Source: Stereocaulon alpinum
Taxonomy: Eukaryota; Ascomycota; Lecanoromycetes; Lecanorales; Stereocaulaceae
Length of the DNA stretch: 64,000 nucleotides
Reading direction: 5' to 3'
NCBI GenBank assembly: GCA_018257865.1
Contig: JAEUBA010000053.1
Location: 124,001 to 188,000, forward strand
Part shown: one piece after another, positions 21,619 to 34,326 of the stretch
Numbering within the stretch: position 1 is the stretch's first letter
Layout of the letters: each line of letters opens with the position of its first letter
The notes under the pieces: generated by a model
Seen by the model: the letters and a program-made list of their open reading frames with translations, nothing else
The model's database searches: none
What the model was told of the DNA's origin: nothing
Translations under genes and position numbers: made by a program

Positions 21619-24470
21619 CCTGACGGTATTGCCTTGTTGTGATTGTCAAGCTGGGTGGGCGAAGGAGGTGGATGTGTGATAAGATTGTGTGCAGGAGCGC
21701 CAAGGAGATTGGGACCTCAAGCGAGGAGCAGAAGCGCCAAGGAAAACGGGCAAGGTAGGTGACGATGAACAAGTTTCGCCACAGACACTCTCTCCTCATG
21801 ATTTATGTATCATTTGTTCATGGGACCTACAAGTTCCGTTCAGCGCCGATCAGTAAGCTTCATGAAGAGACTTACCGCTGGGTCTACGATATTGATATCT
21901 AAGAAGAGCCCACTGCGCTATCGGCTGGACTCCCTCGCCAGCTAGCCTAGTAATCTGGGGCACAGCTCTAGGGGGCTTCCAGGGGCGTGGACAATGAGAT
22001 CTACACAATGCATCAATCAGCAACCAGACTATTTTCGATGAAGGAAGTGGCACGAGTATGATAGAGATCTATACGACATATGGCTTTATCTACGAAGGTT
22101 CACCATCGAACCCAGTCTCGTTGGCGTCAGAGGGTAGCCGGCAGGGCAGTGAACTCTTCTACTGTTTCTAATGTTGATAAAGCATCGTTGAGAGGTGTTA
22201 CCACATTTGAAGAAGGCCTTATCCCTTCGCTGTTTCTCTGTGTTGTATTGTCTACCCCACCTTCGTCATACACATCCGTCCCGGCACGGCTGCGAGCTGC
22301 AAGGAAGCGGCGAGACGACGAGCTTATAACAACGATAGGTCTATCTATGTCAAGTTCTCGTACATTGCAACACGTAAATTCCTGGAACTTGGAGTGGAAT
22401 TTCAAAAAAAGAAATTATCAAGAACGGACATCACCAATGTTGATGCCACACTGCTCCTTAGGAGCTGCGGAGGTAACGCTCATCGGCTTGGTGGATGCTT
22501 GGGAGGTCATTAGCTTGTACGAAGGGAAGCTGGGAGTACGGCAGAGGTTGTAGGAGCGAAAGTTAGGTTCGTTCTTCCAGCTCCTTTTTCTCTCGAGCAT
22601 TCATTGAGAGCACTTTTTGCATACTTCAGTGTGAGCATCCAGACTTGCCAAGAATGCTTAGGAGAAACCATGTGTGAGAGTAGGTAGTTAGTCATGGATA
22701 CGTAGTGTTCTGCGCATCCTTGAAGGCCTTGCCAGCCTTTTTCGGTATTTCACATCTAAAGGGTTCACCGCTCAACAATAAGCAGCACCCTCCAATCGGC
22801 ACCCCACTCTTTGAAGTCTTCAGACACAGGATTTGGTGAGAGACTTTCACTTATGATATCATAGACGTTACCTTTACAATTCTGGTACAAAAATTTTCGT
22901 CGAAAGATGCCTGATTGATGAGTTGTAAAGTGGGCTGCCGGTTCAGGGTGAACTTTTCCAGTAATTCTAGTTGTCATTCCTGCTTCTACCTCTAAACCTC
23001 TGTTTGAATCAAACCTCCCTCGCTGACCTGTAAACGCCAACGCTGGGCTTCGTCTTCGGTGCTGCATTGTATATGCAATCTCACGCCACATGCGTCCCAC
23101 GAAGTAGATCTTGAACATCCAAGCAGCTGGTCTTGGGGACTTCCACTGATTTCAAACCATCGCTCTCTTATCGATTGCCACGTCATAGATGGGCTACCGG
23201 CTAGGGATCATCTTCGAGTCCCTAAGAATTACTCATCACAATGTGTCGACACTAGTACCTAGGACGGTGATCTTTATCGATTCTTCTAGGGCTACAGTAT
23301 GGCTTTGACCGTCATATACGCTCCACGGAAGATTCCGCGGGCTTGGAAGGCCCGCCTCGTGCCGAGAAGCTATCTGCAGAAGCCATTAGAAAAGTACGAA
23401 ACCACTACGTACACCATTGCACCAGCGCCATTAGGCATCGAACCTAATACGATTAAGGGTTAAACCGCAAGCACTATTCCGACGCTTTCCTCTCCACAGT
23501 CTAGGCTTGGGACTCAGAGAGTTTGTCCAACAGGAATCATCTGAAACATGTGCGTGGATGTCGTTCATTTTGCCCCCCCTCACATCCCTGTAGTTCCACG
23601 CCAAGACCACAAAATTTCGCCACAAGCGATGAGGAGCAAGCGTTATGGCAGATCATACGCCATAACTTCTCTTATCCTAGCTCAGGATATTAACATAATG
23701 AAAAGAAAATCCTCCGAGAAGCCTTGTGTCAATGACGGGACGATACTACTAACGATCAGATGCTGCAATTTGCTGTTATTGTTAAGGCTTCATTCCCCGT
23801 CCGCATTTGCTCAGACACGGTACAAATTCTCCGACATGCGGGCGCATAATGCTAGGATGACAGTCCCCGCTGCTCTGAGCAATCTATCCATAGCGTATAG
23901 CGCTATGGCCGAAGACACCGGTAACCACTATGCTAATTCTTTGGGGGACAGAGCCAATGACGATAGCACGGCAGGGTCGACCTAGCTAGGTTCTGGTTCC
24001 TCCAACACGTGCAGAATACCTGGTAGCGCTATCAGCTGCAGCATTCCTTCAGGTACCGAAAGAGCCATGCCACGCCTCTCCTCAGGCAAACATATCGGCA
24101 GTTACTTTAAGTGATTGTTTTGTTTTGGGCGCCTTAAAGTTAAGGTCTTCGGGTTTGAGTGGAATGATTGCTGGATCTACACTTTCGCCAGCCGTCCACG
24201 GTCCACCAGGTCTTGAAGGCTCGAGTGCGCGCTAGTTCCACTGATCAAGGTCTCAGGTCGCATATTTGACTTTAGCGCATCAATAGCATCAGCCGTCTGG
24301 TAACGTATATTGATCCCTCTCGTCACAAAATGGCACGTCAGTCGATGGGGCGCCTTGACCACGATGCAACTGCTCGGTGTAATTCTACTCTTTTGAATTC
24401 GTTCTTTGTCTTGTTTATGGTTGAGAGTGGTACGAATGAGTCCACTCTATACATTTGATCATTTGCTTCT
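21619..24470. other. Gene-poor stretch, one weak orphan frame
   Basis: L5 promoter on the left and permease promoter on the right. Open frames are mostly overlapping and featureless. One ATG-started minus-strand frame (22765-23118) is listed separately. A perfect hairpin near 23427-23445 resembles a tRNA T-arm but has no matching acceptor stem or D-arm. Confidence 0.5.
22765..23118 (-). CDS. Orphan 117-codon open frame, doubtful
   Basis: An ATG-started frame of 117 codons ends at a TGA. I recognise no family. It is the only frame in the 21.6-24.5 kb gap with mixed, non-repetitive, soluble-protein-like composition (for example NVYDIISESLSPNPVSEDFK near the C-terminus), with an even spread of charged and aromatic residues. 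It has no signal peptide or membrane segment. No clear CT-rich promoter precedes it. It could be a small lineage-specific gene, the last exon of something decayed, or chance. Confidence 0.22.
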   Translation of the reverse strand: MFKIYFVGRMWREIAYTMQHRRRSPALAFTGQRGRFDSNRGLEVEAGMTTRITGKVHPEPAAHFTTHQSGIFRRKFLYQNCKGNVYDIISESLSPNPVSEDFKEWGADWRVLLIVER

Positions 24471-26413
24471 ATGTACGAGCTGAGCGACTTCAGCGACACC
24501 AAGCCTCTACGAACTGCCGCCAAGATGCCAGAGAAAGACCCGTGGGAGATCGAACGAGAAGAGGGATTCACCAATGTGGAGGACATGTACGATGATCCTT
24601 CCCGGGTCGTTAACGAAAGAGGCATGCAGCTCGGTGAAGCGACGGATCTTTATGGTGATATAGAGACGGCCAAGGACTATGGCTATGTCACCCGAGGGTA
24701 GGTCAAAAGGCAGAATTCAACACAACAGTCATACTGAAGACTGGACGTTAACAAGCTCTTCAGGCTCAAATCACGGCATATTCAGTTTATTGCTCTTGGT
24801 GGAACAATCGGTACAGGCCTTTTCCTGGGAATAGGCCATGCTTTCACGCAGGCCGGACCTCTCAGTCTTCTGCTTGGATATGCCTTCACCGGTGCTGCTG
24901 TCTTCGCTATGATGATGTCCCTTGGTGAAATGGCGACATGGCTGCCATTGCCTGGTGCGATTCCACAATTCTGTGCGCGATATGTGGATGGCGCTATGGG
25001 GTTTGCCGTGGGATGGAACGTGAGTCCTCTGCACCACGTCATGCTCAAGACGATGATCTGACATCACAGATAGAACTGGTACTCCTGTTCTCTCACGCTC
25101 TGTACAGAGATATCTGCCGCTGCTGTCATCATACAGTTCTGGCAGGGAGCAGACAGCATCAATCCTGCGGCATGGATAACACTGTTCATTTTCCTTGTGG
25201 TCGGTCTCAACATCTTTACCGTTTCTGTATACGGCGAAGCCGAATTCATCTTTGCGAGTATCAAGCTACTTGCAATCGTTGGCCTCCTGCTCTTCGCATT
25301 CATCATCGATCTAGGCGGAGGACCCACACATGATAGATTAGGCTTCCGCTACTGGGATAACCCTGGCGCCATGAAGGCATACATCAGCACTGGCAGCGCC
25401 GGGCGTTTCCTTGGTTTCTTCTCAACTCTGGTCAACGCCGCCTTCGCGTACAGTGGAGTGGAGATGGTGGCCGTTGCCGCTGGGGAGGCGGAAAACCCGC
25501 GAAAGAACATTCCGAAAGCTGTTCGCCGCGTGTTCTGGCGTATCATATTCTTCTATGTCCTGGGGTCGCTGGCTATCGGTGTCTTGGTGCCATATAATGC
25601 TCAAAGACTACTGGATGCGCAGAAGAACAATGCGCCTGGTGCCGCTGCTTCACCGTGGGTAATCGCTATATATCGGGCTGGGGTCCCTGCACTGCCCTCG
25701 ATCGTTAACGCCGTCATTCTCACCTCCGCAACCTCCTCCTCCAACGCTTTCCTCTACACCGGATCCCGATATCTGTACGCCCTCGCACAAAATGGACAGG
25801 CGCCCAAACTCTTCTTGACCTGTTCCAAAAAGTCAGTCACTTAAAACCCCCGCATTCAAAACCAAGCGTACTTACACATATCAACAGGGGCGTCCCATAT
25901 TACTGCGTGGGTCTCACAGCCGCAATGTCACTCCTAACCTACATGTCCACCTCAATCGGCTCCCAAAAAGTCTTCCAATGGTTCCAAGCCCTAACCACCA
26001 TCTCCGTCCTCTTCACCTGGATGTCCATCAGCATAGCCTACATAAGATTCCACTCCGCCCTCCGCGCCCAGAGTATCGATCGCTCCACCCTTAAATTCCG
26101 TTCCCCTTTCCAACCCTACACAGCTTGGTTTTCCCTCATGTTCTTCGCTATGATCACTATCTTCAATGGCTTTTGGACGTTTCCCAGCGCGACGAAGAAA
26201 TTCCAAGTCAATGATTTTATTACGGCGTATATTGGGATACTGATCTATGCTGGCTTGTATTTGTTTTGGAAGGTGTATAAGAAGACGAGGTGGGTGCCTA
26301 GCGCTGAGGCGGATATCATGACTGGGAAGGCGGCGCTGGATGTCGCTGATGAGCATTGGCCGGAGAGGAGACCGAGGAATGTATGGGAGAAGATTTGGTT
26401 TTTCATTGCGTAA
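24471..26413 (+). CDS. Amino acid permease (APC superfamily, fungal YAT family)
   Basis: Four exons: 24471-24697, 24764-25019, 25074-25831 and 25888-26413, giving 588 residues. A hydrophilic, acidic N-terminus of about 75 residues is followed by the first membrane helix with the family signature RHIQFIALGGTIGTGLFLG, then about 12 predicted membrane segments. YSGVEMVAVAAGEAENPRK is the conserved segment of transmembrane 6 and the following loop. The tail is charged and ends NVWEKIWFFIA. Such permeases are plasma-membrane proton symporters for amino acids; the substrate cannot be told from sequence. All introns are 54-66 nt with GT..AG ends; the third uses a weaker GTCAGT donor. Frame is continuous across every junction, which supports the model. 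The gene converges on the coatomer epsilon gene, with 241 bp between stop codons. Confidence 0.93.
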
Positions 26414-26654
26414 GGTTGGGGCGTAGGGGCGGTTTGTGTGATGCGAATACCCTATCGTAATGTTTAGCTGTTTATTAGCTTGTTATGACTGTAGATGTTG
26501 AGTAGGAAGAGTTGTATATATCGAAAAGGAATTGTCAATAGGAGATATCTGCACAGTATCAGCGGCCTTTGAAGTCAGAGAACGGGAAATCGTGGTCTTA
26601 AGATCTATCATGCCTGTACAAGACTCCGTACTCCTTGCTTTTATCCCCCCAACG

Positions 26655-27732
26655 TCACGAAGCCACTTTAGCAGAATACTTCAAAGCCGCCTGATCGAAT
26701 GCCTGACTCTTCTCCCTCAAATCCACCAAAAGCGGATGCTCAGGCTGTACTTCCTCCAACGTACTCTTCGCCTCACTCGCATCCTTCCCAGCAATAACAT
26801 TCAGCACAATCGTATTCGCAATAGCTTCCACATCCTTTGGATCTTTCTGCAGGGCTTGCTCCAAGGCTGCTTCGGCTTCTGGGAGGCGGCCTAGGTGGAG
26901 CTCGGCGACTGCTTGGCCGACAAGGGATTTTGTGGCTGAGGTGGAGGGGGCTTGGGCCATTTCTTCGTAGACGTAGAAGGCTTGTTGGTAGCGGTCGCCG
27001 CCCTGTGGGAGGGTGGTATTAGTATGTGGGGGTTTCGGGGAAAGGGAGTGGGTGAAGGAAAGTGGGGAGGAGAGGTACCAGGCGTAAGCCGACCCATGAT
27101 TCGGCAATGTTGATTAGGAGACTGTCTTGTGCCCATTTGCGGGCTGCTTGGACTTCCTTTAAAGCGAGGTCGGTGCGGTTTTGTTGGAGGTGGATCTGAA
27201 CGATAAGGGCTATGCTGTGATTGGATACAGATCAGTGGTCTTGCAAGCATCATGTCATTGCGTTGGAGGACACCATACGCTTCAAGGCTGCCTTGATGCT
27301 TGCTCAGTAGCGACAAAGCTTCCTCTGTCTTGCCTTCACTTTGTAGTACTATTCCCCCAACCAATTGTACTGTAGCATTTTCTGATTGCGTTTTAATTAA
27401 TTGTTCTACGTCCGTCACAGCACTCGAAGTGTCCCCCGTCGTATGTTTCGCCAGAGCTCTGATAGCAGCGAAATCTGGTGCGTCCCCCTCTTTCTTGATG
27501 TTTGCAAGGACCTCCTTGGCCTGGCCATTGGCGATCTGAGCTCGTAGTTGGAGTACCCGGGCAGGTATCTTGTTTTCGGCCGAGAGGGATGACGTGTCGA
27601 AGTCGACTACTGTCTCGTATTGGCCTTGGTGGAAGGCATTGTGTATATTTAGGAGCTCTATGAAGGATCAATTGCATGGTTCGCTTGGGGAGTCCAATGC
27701 TCTCACGTACCTCCTGCAGAAAACGGGTCCAT
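26655..27732 (-). CDS. Coatomer subunit epsilon (epsilon-COP, Sec28)
   Basis: Four exons: 27732-27711, 27657-27279, 27214-27079 and 27002-26655; 294 residues. The protein starts MDPFSAGELLNIHNAFHQGQ and carries the alpha-solenoid of TPR-like helical hairpins that makes up epsilon-COP, with conserved stretches such as VQLVGGIVLQSEGKTEEAL and the C-terminal ALEQALQKDPKDVEAIANTI. It binds alpha-COP and stabilises the COPI coat that carries cargo from Golgi to endoplasmic reticulum. Length is normal for the family (about 290-310). Introns are 53, 64 and 76 nt with GTACGT, GTATGG and GTACCT donors; the frame fits at each junction. It is divergent from the phosphatidylserine decarboxylase gene. Confidence 0.94.
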
Positions 27733-28270
27733 GATCGTAAATAGAATCGGGCAGTGCTATGTACCAGTAGAAGAGGTTTGTGGCTTAAGGTTGCAACAGA
27801 GTCTACCTAGACAAATGTCCCATGTCAAGAGTTCGCGTGTTCTTTCCCCAAGCGCCTTCCCTCTTCCGCCACGGATTCCCGCCGTTGGACGAACACTGCC
27901 TCTAAGGATCCGCCTTCCCTGGGCACCCCACGCTGTCCTGAAACACTTCCGTGTGTTCCTATCCATTGAACAGATAATAGAGTGATTTCCTTTTCCAAGA
28001 GTTGACATCAGCATTCACGGGACTGCTACTCTCTTGCCTGTTGCTGTCAGATGAGCAGCTGCATGACTTAACTCCGCAACTTCTCCGATGACAGCCCTCA
28101 TAATTCATGAGCTGAACTGGCAGAATTGACTAGATCCATTTCTGTGGTAGATCGGCCTACCAACAGATGTCTTCGTGGTTTCACACAGTCTGGGTGAATA
28201 CGCACTAGCGATTTTACGTTGAAGAGGCAAGCTAGAGCGACAAGGCTCTCATCTGCTACACAGATACATT
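27733..28270. promoter_or_regulatory. Shared divergent promoter region, coatomer epsilon and phosphatidylserine decarboxylase
   Basis: 538 bp separate the two start codons. The genes point away from each other, so both promoters must lie here or overlap the first exons. I see no clear TATA box. The two products act in the secretory pathway and in endomembrane lipid supply, so co-regulation is conceivable but not shown. Confidence 0.6.
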
Positions 28271-31200
28271 ATGGTCCGTCTCGGTCTACCAACTCGTCTC
28301 AAGAGTAGCAATGGCAAGAATGGAGAAGGCAGTCAACCTGAAAGCAGGGGCACGAGCCCCATGCGGACTCCTCCAGCAGAAAGCAAGGGGCTGGTTCTCA
28401 AGACCAAAGTCATAAGAGTAGGTCTGCCTCAATACGCTGGTCGAGCTTTCGACTAACGTCTGCTTGGTGTAGGCGAGAAATCTGGCGGCAAAAGATAAGA
28501 GTGGAACTAGTGATCCCGTGGGTGCTCTACAATACCACAAAGGAAGACAATGACTGATGCTTTCAACAGTTTCTGGTCGTGCAACTTGGCGATGCAAGGC
28601 AGTCTACCCCTACTGTCAGCAAAAACCTCAACCCGGAATGGAATGTCTCCTTCGACCTACCCATAGACGGCATTCAAAGTGTGTTGTTGGAAGCTGTTTG
28701 TTGGGACAGAGACCGCTTTGGGAAGGACTACCTAGGCGAATTCGATGTCGTTGTTGAGGATATCTTCGCCAATGGTCAGACAGTGCAAGAGGTGTGCTGT
28801 GCCCCTACACAAGCTACGACCTCTTAACTAACATTCGGTAGCCAAAATGGTACACCCTGGAGTCACGACGAAAAGGTGCCAAAAAGAAGGCCGTATCCGG
28901 CGAAGTCCAGATGCAATTTTCTCTCGTGGACTCTACAAACCCGTCAGCAAGCTCGAAAGATATCCTTCAGAAGCTCGCCGCCATGGTAACTATCGGTCCT
29001 GAAGACGAGGAAGACGAGGACGACGATGAAGACGAGGACATTTCGAGAATCGATAGTATAGACCCAGACGACTTGGATGAGGACGACGTCGACGAGAAAA
29101 GCCCCGAAACCTCAGACGAACCCGATAACCCGGAAAAAACGGCCAAGGCTGAGAAGCGGAAGCGGAAGCTTAGGCTGAAACGGTTGAAAAGGAGAGCAAA
29201 AGCTAGAGCATACGAATTCACTGGGGGCACCGATGTCGTTGGGATCATCTTTTTGGAGATTGGGAAGATCACTGACCTCCCTCCAGAACGGAACAGTAAG
29301 TTTACGAGATTTTCTATGGTGTGTTTTCAACTCTACTGACGCTCTTGCAAGTGACTAAAACGGGCTTTGACATGGACCCATTTGTGGTGGCCTCTTTGGG
29401 TCGGAAGACATATCGGACCCGGGTTATCCGTCATAACTTAAACCCTGTCTTCGAAGAAAAGATGGTTTTCCAGGTTATGAGACACGAGCAGAACTATTCG
29501 ATGAGCTTCTCAATTGTCGACAGGGACAAGCTTTCTGGCAACGACTTTGTTGGCACAGCCAATTTCCCGCTATCAAATGTCATTTCTGCTGCGCCAGAGG
29601 CAGATGCTGAGACAGGTCTTTACAGCCTTCCAGAACCACCTGATCCTTCCCTTACATTACCCACCCCTAAGCATTCTAGGTTCAGACTACCACTATCCAG
29701 GTCATCCTCCGCGCAAAGCCTTAACAAACTTCAACGGCCTGGTCTTACCACAAGGAGTTCGCAGTCCTCCATGCAAAGCAGCGCTCAATTGGATTCAGTC
29801 AGTGGTATAGCAAGTGCACCCAGCGATTCCAATCATTTGACACCCTCGGCGACCAACAATGGTGCCGACTCAGCCGAGGAGCATCCTTCCCAACCTGACG
29901 ATCCGTTGATAAAGGCATATACCCTTCCTCTGATCCTCAAAAACAAAGATCGTTGGGAAGACAAGCATAACCCTCAACTGTTCATTAAGGCAAAATACTT
30001 GCCATACCCTGCTTTACGGCAGCAGTTCTGGCGTGCGATGCTGAAACAATACGATGCTGACGAAAACTCGCGAGTCAGCAAAGTAGAGCTGACAACTATG
30101 TTGGACACGTTGGGCTCAACCCTCAGAGACGCCACGATCGACAGCTTCTTCGAAAGATTCGCGAATGAAGATGACAACACGCACGATCCTCTTTTGACTT
30201 ATGATCAGGCTGTCATTGCCCTGGAAGATCAATTACGCCAGCCACTTCGAAAGAAGACATGGGGTGACACAATGAGGGGTTACATGGATCATGCCCATTT
30301 CTCAACCCAAATTAGTGGAGAGGACAAGGGCAGACATGACGATGAAATCCCCGCAATAGAGGGTATGGCTGACCAGGCACTCAACAAGGATGGAGACCGC
30401 TCAGCAGTCCCTGCCATTTCGCAGGACCATCTTGGCACGCCAGGAGAAAAAGGGGAACTGATAGATGAAAATGAGCTGGTGGACGAGCGAGATGAAGAGC
30501 ACGTTGTCGAGATCCGGGAATGCCCACTATGTCACCAGCCTCGCCTAAACAAGAAGTCTGACGCGGACATAGTTACTCACATTGCCACATGCGCAAGTCA
30601 GGACTGGAGGCAGGTGAATAACATTGTGATGGCGGGCTTTGTCACCGCAAGCCAGGCTCAACGCAAATGGTACTCGAAAGTTATCACGAAGATCTCGTAC
30701 GGCGGGTATAAGCTAGGTGCAAACTCAGCCAATATCTTGGTGCAAGACCGCATGACAGGCCAGATTAATGAGGAGCGGATGAGCGTCTATGTCCGGATTG
30801 GGATACGCCTCCTATACAAGGGCTTGAAAAGTAGGGAAATGGAAAAGAAACGAAGTGAGTCTACCACCAAATAGTCGCGAAGGCGATACTAATTCTGAGC
30901 AGTTCGAAAGATGTTGCGGAACATGAGTTTCAAGCAAGGTAGGAAATTTGATGACCCCTCCTCGGCGCGAGAAATTAGAGGCTTCATCAACTTCCATCAG
31001 CTTGACATGTCAGAAGTCCGCAAACCCATTGGAGAGTTCAAGAATTTCAACGAATTCTTCTACCGGGAATTGAAGCCAGGTGCAAGGCCTTGCTCAGCTC
31101 CTAAGAATCCTAAAGTCATTGTGTCACCTGCGGATTGCCGGTCTGTCGTGTTCGACAGCTTGGACGAGGCAACTAAGATCTGGGTTAAAGGCAGAGAATT

Positions 31201-31877
31201 CTCTGTGCAACGGCTGCTTGGCAACGCCTATCCACAGGATGCAAAGCGTTACATCAACGGCTCGTTAGGTATCTTCCGGCTGGCGCCTCAAGATTATCAC
31301 CGCTTCCATATACCTGTGGATGGGGTGATGGACAAACCCAAGTTGATCGAAGGAGAGTATTACACTGTTAATCCAATGGCCATTCGATCTGCACTGGATG
31401 TGTATGGCGAGAATGTCCGAGTTGTGGTACCCATTGACTCAGTGGCTCACGGAAGGGTAATGGTTATCTGCGTGGGTGCCATGATGGTCGGTAGCACAGT
31501 GATCACGCGGAAAGAGGGCGACAATGTCCGCAGGACGGAAGAGTTGGGATACTTCAAATTCGGAGGAAGTACCCTTCTGCTTTTGTTCGAGCCTGGTGCC
31601 ATGCAGTTCGATGACGATCTTGTTGACAATGCAAGGGGGGCTTTGGAGACTTTAGTATGCCAGATCTTCCCACAAGTATGATATACTTTTGCTAACATCT
31701 TTTCAGCTCCGCGTAGGCATGTCCATCGGCCACCATCCCGAGCAATCGCAGCATACCCCTGATATGCGGAAGAAAGAGGAGAATGTGACGCATGAGGAGA
31801 GGCAGGAGGCGAAGCGGAGGATCGAGGGAAGTCTTGCACCTCCCACGACGATCTCTGGGCCTTCTAACATGACATGA
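28271..31877 (+). CDS. Phosphatidylserine decarboxylase, PSD2-type (C2 domains, EF-hand)
   Basis: Seven exons: 28271-28417, 28473-28517, 28570-28791, 28842-29295, 29352-30854, 30903-31654 and 31707-31877; 1097 residues. It converts phosphatidylserine to phosphatidylethanolamine in Golgi/endosomal membranes. Domains in order: first C2 (about 45-150, ARNLAAKDKSGTSDPF), an acidic then basic linker, second C2 (about 265-360, TGFDMDPFVVASLGRKTYRT), an EF-hand-like segment (QYDADENSRVSKVEL), a small C2HC cysteine cluster (ECPLCHQPRL...HIATC), and the decarboxylase domain (about 750-1040). The self-cleavage motif is GGST in YFKFGGSTLLLLF near the end of exon 6, where cleavage makes the pyruvoyl cofactor on the serine. 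Catalytic-site neighbours such as QDYHRFHIPVDG are present. The architecture is that of yeast Psd2, not mitochondrial Psd1; no mitochondrial presequence is seen. All junctions keep frame. Confidence 0.95.
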
Positions 31878-32422
31878 TTGTATGCATCTCTATAACGAGT
31901 CCACGATTGTCAGCGCTGGACTGGTGGCGAGCATGGCTGTGACCAATGAATGCATTGTTATTCAAATATCAGCCCTGCAGGCCTATCGCCGCGATCCTAC
32001 CATTATTGGTGGAAGCTGAAGATTCAACACCTTCTTTAATATATCGCAGTGATTGTTGTAGACGTGACTAAAGTGTACTCGATATCTAAACACGTTTTTG
32101 TAGAGAAGTATCGCGTCTTGTGGCGGAAATACTTGCGCCAAGCCTAAAATAGTTAGCTCAAAACACGAAAAGTAAACAGAATAATGGAACTAAATCCCCT
32201 CACTCCGCATGCCTGCAACAACAGCAGCCACTACCGGATTGCAACACCACGACCCATCGACATTCCGCTACCAAGGTACATATATGCATTTACGATATAG
32301 GAAAGAGCGATTCCATTATTCCTATCGACACTGAGAGGCGCTCATTTCCGCAAGCCCGGCTCGTCACACGCGCCCTGCGGACCCAATCTTTTGACATCTA
32401 ATTGCCATCAGAAGAAGCACCA
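31878..32422. other. Short intergenic region between tandem genes
   Basis: Holds the 3' end of the decarboxylase transcript and the promoter of the Dsn1 gene. No frame of interest and no clear motif. Confidence 0.6.
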
Positions 32423-34326
32423 ATGACTGCCTACGTGACGCGCGCTCCGCTGCAGCTGATCAATAATCCGCATATAATGAGTGAGGCATCGCGAGGGCAT
32501 GGCAGGAGGACCAGCGCGAGACTGGCAGACAAGGAGGACGTACCGTACATCAATGGCATAGGGAATGATTCGGAGCAAGTGAAGCCACGGCAAAATGTTG
32601 AAGGGAAGCAAGGGAAGGGGAAGGTCAACGGTGCAAGCGCGAAGCCTACAGCGAAGCGGAAACCTGGTGAGCAGCCCTTGCCATTGAGACCGACTCTGCG
32701 TCTTCTTCATAATGTCGTACAGCAGGAAATGGCGTCCTGTTGTGCCCTGAGAATGTATGGCTAATTGACTGTTTAGCCTACGACGAGGAGGATGATGGCT
32801 TCGCATTTACTCGAACGCGTGCAAAGAAGGCAAAAGCTGAGCCTAAGCTGCCCAGCACAATGGAGGAAGACAGGGGGGAGGTGCAGGCAGAACCGGTCCA
32901 ACCGAGAAAGTCAAGGAAGAAGTCAGTGGGGTCACCTAGTGCAGAACCAGCGCAAAGTGAGAGCAGGGTTGGGAAGAGAAGAAGCGCAAGGCACAGCGGA
33001 GAGCATGAGAGTGCAGAGAACGCAGATCCACTAGTGCTGCAGGTCAAGAAGAGGAGGAAGGATCGCAACTCCAGCGAGATGAAGCCAGATCAGGAGGGCA
33101 GAACTTCCCACAAAGACCGTTCACGAACAGAACAAGATCCTCAGCAGGACCATACTCATCCAGTCGAGCACACATTTGATGTCACGAAGATCGCCCTCCC
33201 ATTTGCAGATACACCGATAATACGGCGAAACAAGGAGATGAGAAAGACCAACGGGTCGAGAAGAAGTAGCTTAGGCAACAGGGGACGGCGAGCAAGCTCT
33301 CTTATTGATACAGGCAAATCTAATGGTATGAACTTCTCGTGCGGTGAGCCAGACTGTCACTAACTATGAGGCAGCTATACCACATGACGAAGTTGAAAGC
33401 TCTGAATTTTACAAACACATAGGAAGCGAAGGTCTCTCAGAACCACGGCGGATGAAACAGCTGTTGACATGGTGTGGCACACGGGCAATGGGTGAAAGGC
33501 CATCATTTACAACGGAGGACAGCAATGCCAGATTAGCAGGTACGGTCTCTGGCTGCTACTTCGAGGGGAGCAAAGGTTGACAGTCCATGACAGCGCGGGA
33601 AATACAATCACAGCTGCTGAAAGACTTCTCCACAAAGTCAGAGATGTCGGATTGGTTCAGCAGAGTATGTATTTTGAATCCCAAAACTTTTCGTATGTTG
33701 TTGAGAGTGCTAATCTTGCTACAGAGTGAGGCTACACCACCGCCCTCAATACCCAAAGCAAACCCAAGAAATTTGTCAAATTTGGCCAAGATACAGGAGC
33801 TTGAAAGACAGATCGCCAGGTGAGTCCTGTTCTAGACGTCTCAATGGTAAGAAATAGACCGCTGATAGTATGTCACGATAGTCTACAAGCAGAGCGCCAA
33901 ATATGGGAGACTCTAGATCGATCACCTTCAGACAACGCACCCATGTTACCACCACTATCCCACACGCCACCAGCCCCTTCCACCATAGACGCAAACCTAC
34001 TCTCAGACCCAACCCAAACAGCAGCACTGCAATCACTGCAATCACAAGCCCCAGAAACCGCACCCTCTCTCACAGCCTCAACAAGCAGCCGCATCCAAAC
34101 GGTAAACCAGTCTCTCGAATTCTCAATCGACAGATTCGCAACCAACATCCACGCCATAACCGCCTACAAAGACGCAGCAGAAAAACTAGCAGACAACATT
34201 CTAGCCACAAGCGCCTCGGCCCTCGAAAAAAGAGATCAGCAAGGTCGGCAAAAAGCCTCTGGCGAAAACGGCGAAACGGGCATCAGGGATGTGCTCAGGG
34301 GCCTCAGTAGGGTGATTGACAGGTGA
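32423..34326 (+). CDS. Kinetochore protein Dsn1/Mis13 (Mis12 complex subunit)
   Basis: Six exons: 32423-32666, 32777-33325, 33375-33539, 33594-33664, 33725-33819 and 33882-34326; 522 residues. The ATG at 32423 is the first in frame (MTAYVTRAPLQL); the frame itself extends back to a TTG at 32402. The N-terminal half is basic and disordered. Near residues 240-257 two Arg-Arg-x-Ser sites occur close together (SRRSSLGNRGRRASSL); in yeast Dsn1 the equivalent Aurora B/Ipl1 sites control binding to the inner kinetochore protein Mif2/CENP-C. Next comes the conserved core (DEVESSEFYKHI, EPRRMKQLLTWCGTRAMGE), then a helical C-terminal part with ELERQIASLQAERQIW that fits the Mis12-complex coiled coil. 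The complex links centromeric chromatin to Ndc80. The second ATG-containing segment (MSEASRGHG) could be an alternative start. Confidence 0.92.

Noticed and set aside
23400..23470. T-arm-like hairpin on the minus strand (TTAGG stem with TTCGATG loop)
   Set aside because: The rest of a cloverleaf is missing and the loop breaks the consensus at its last base.
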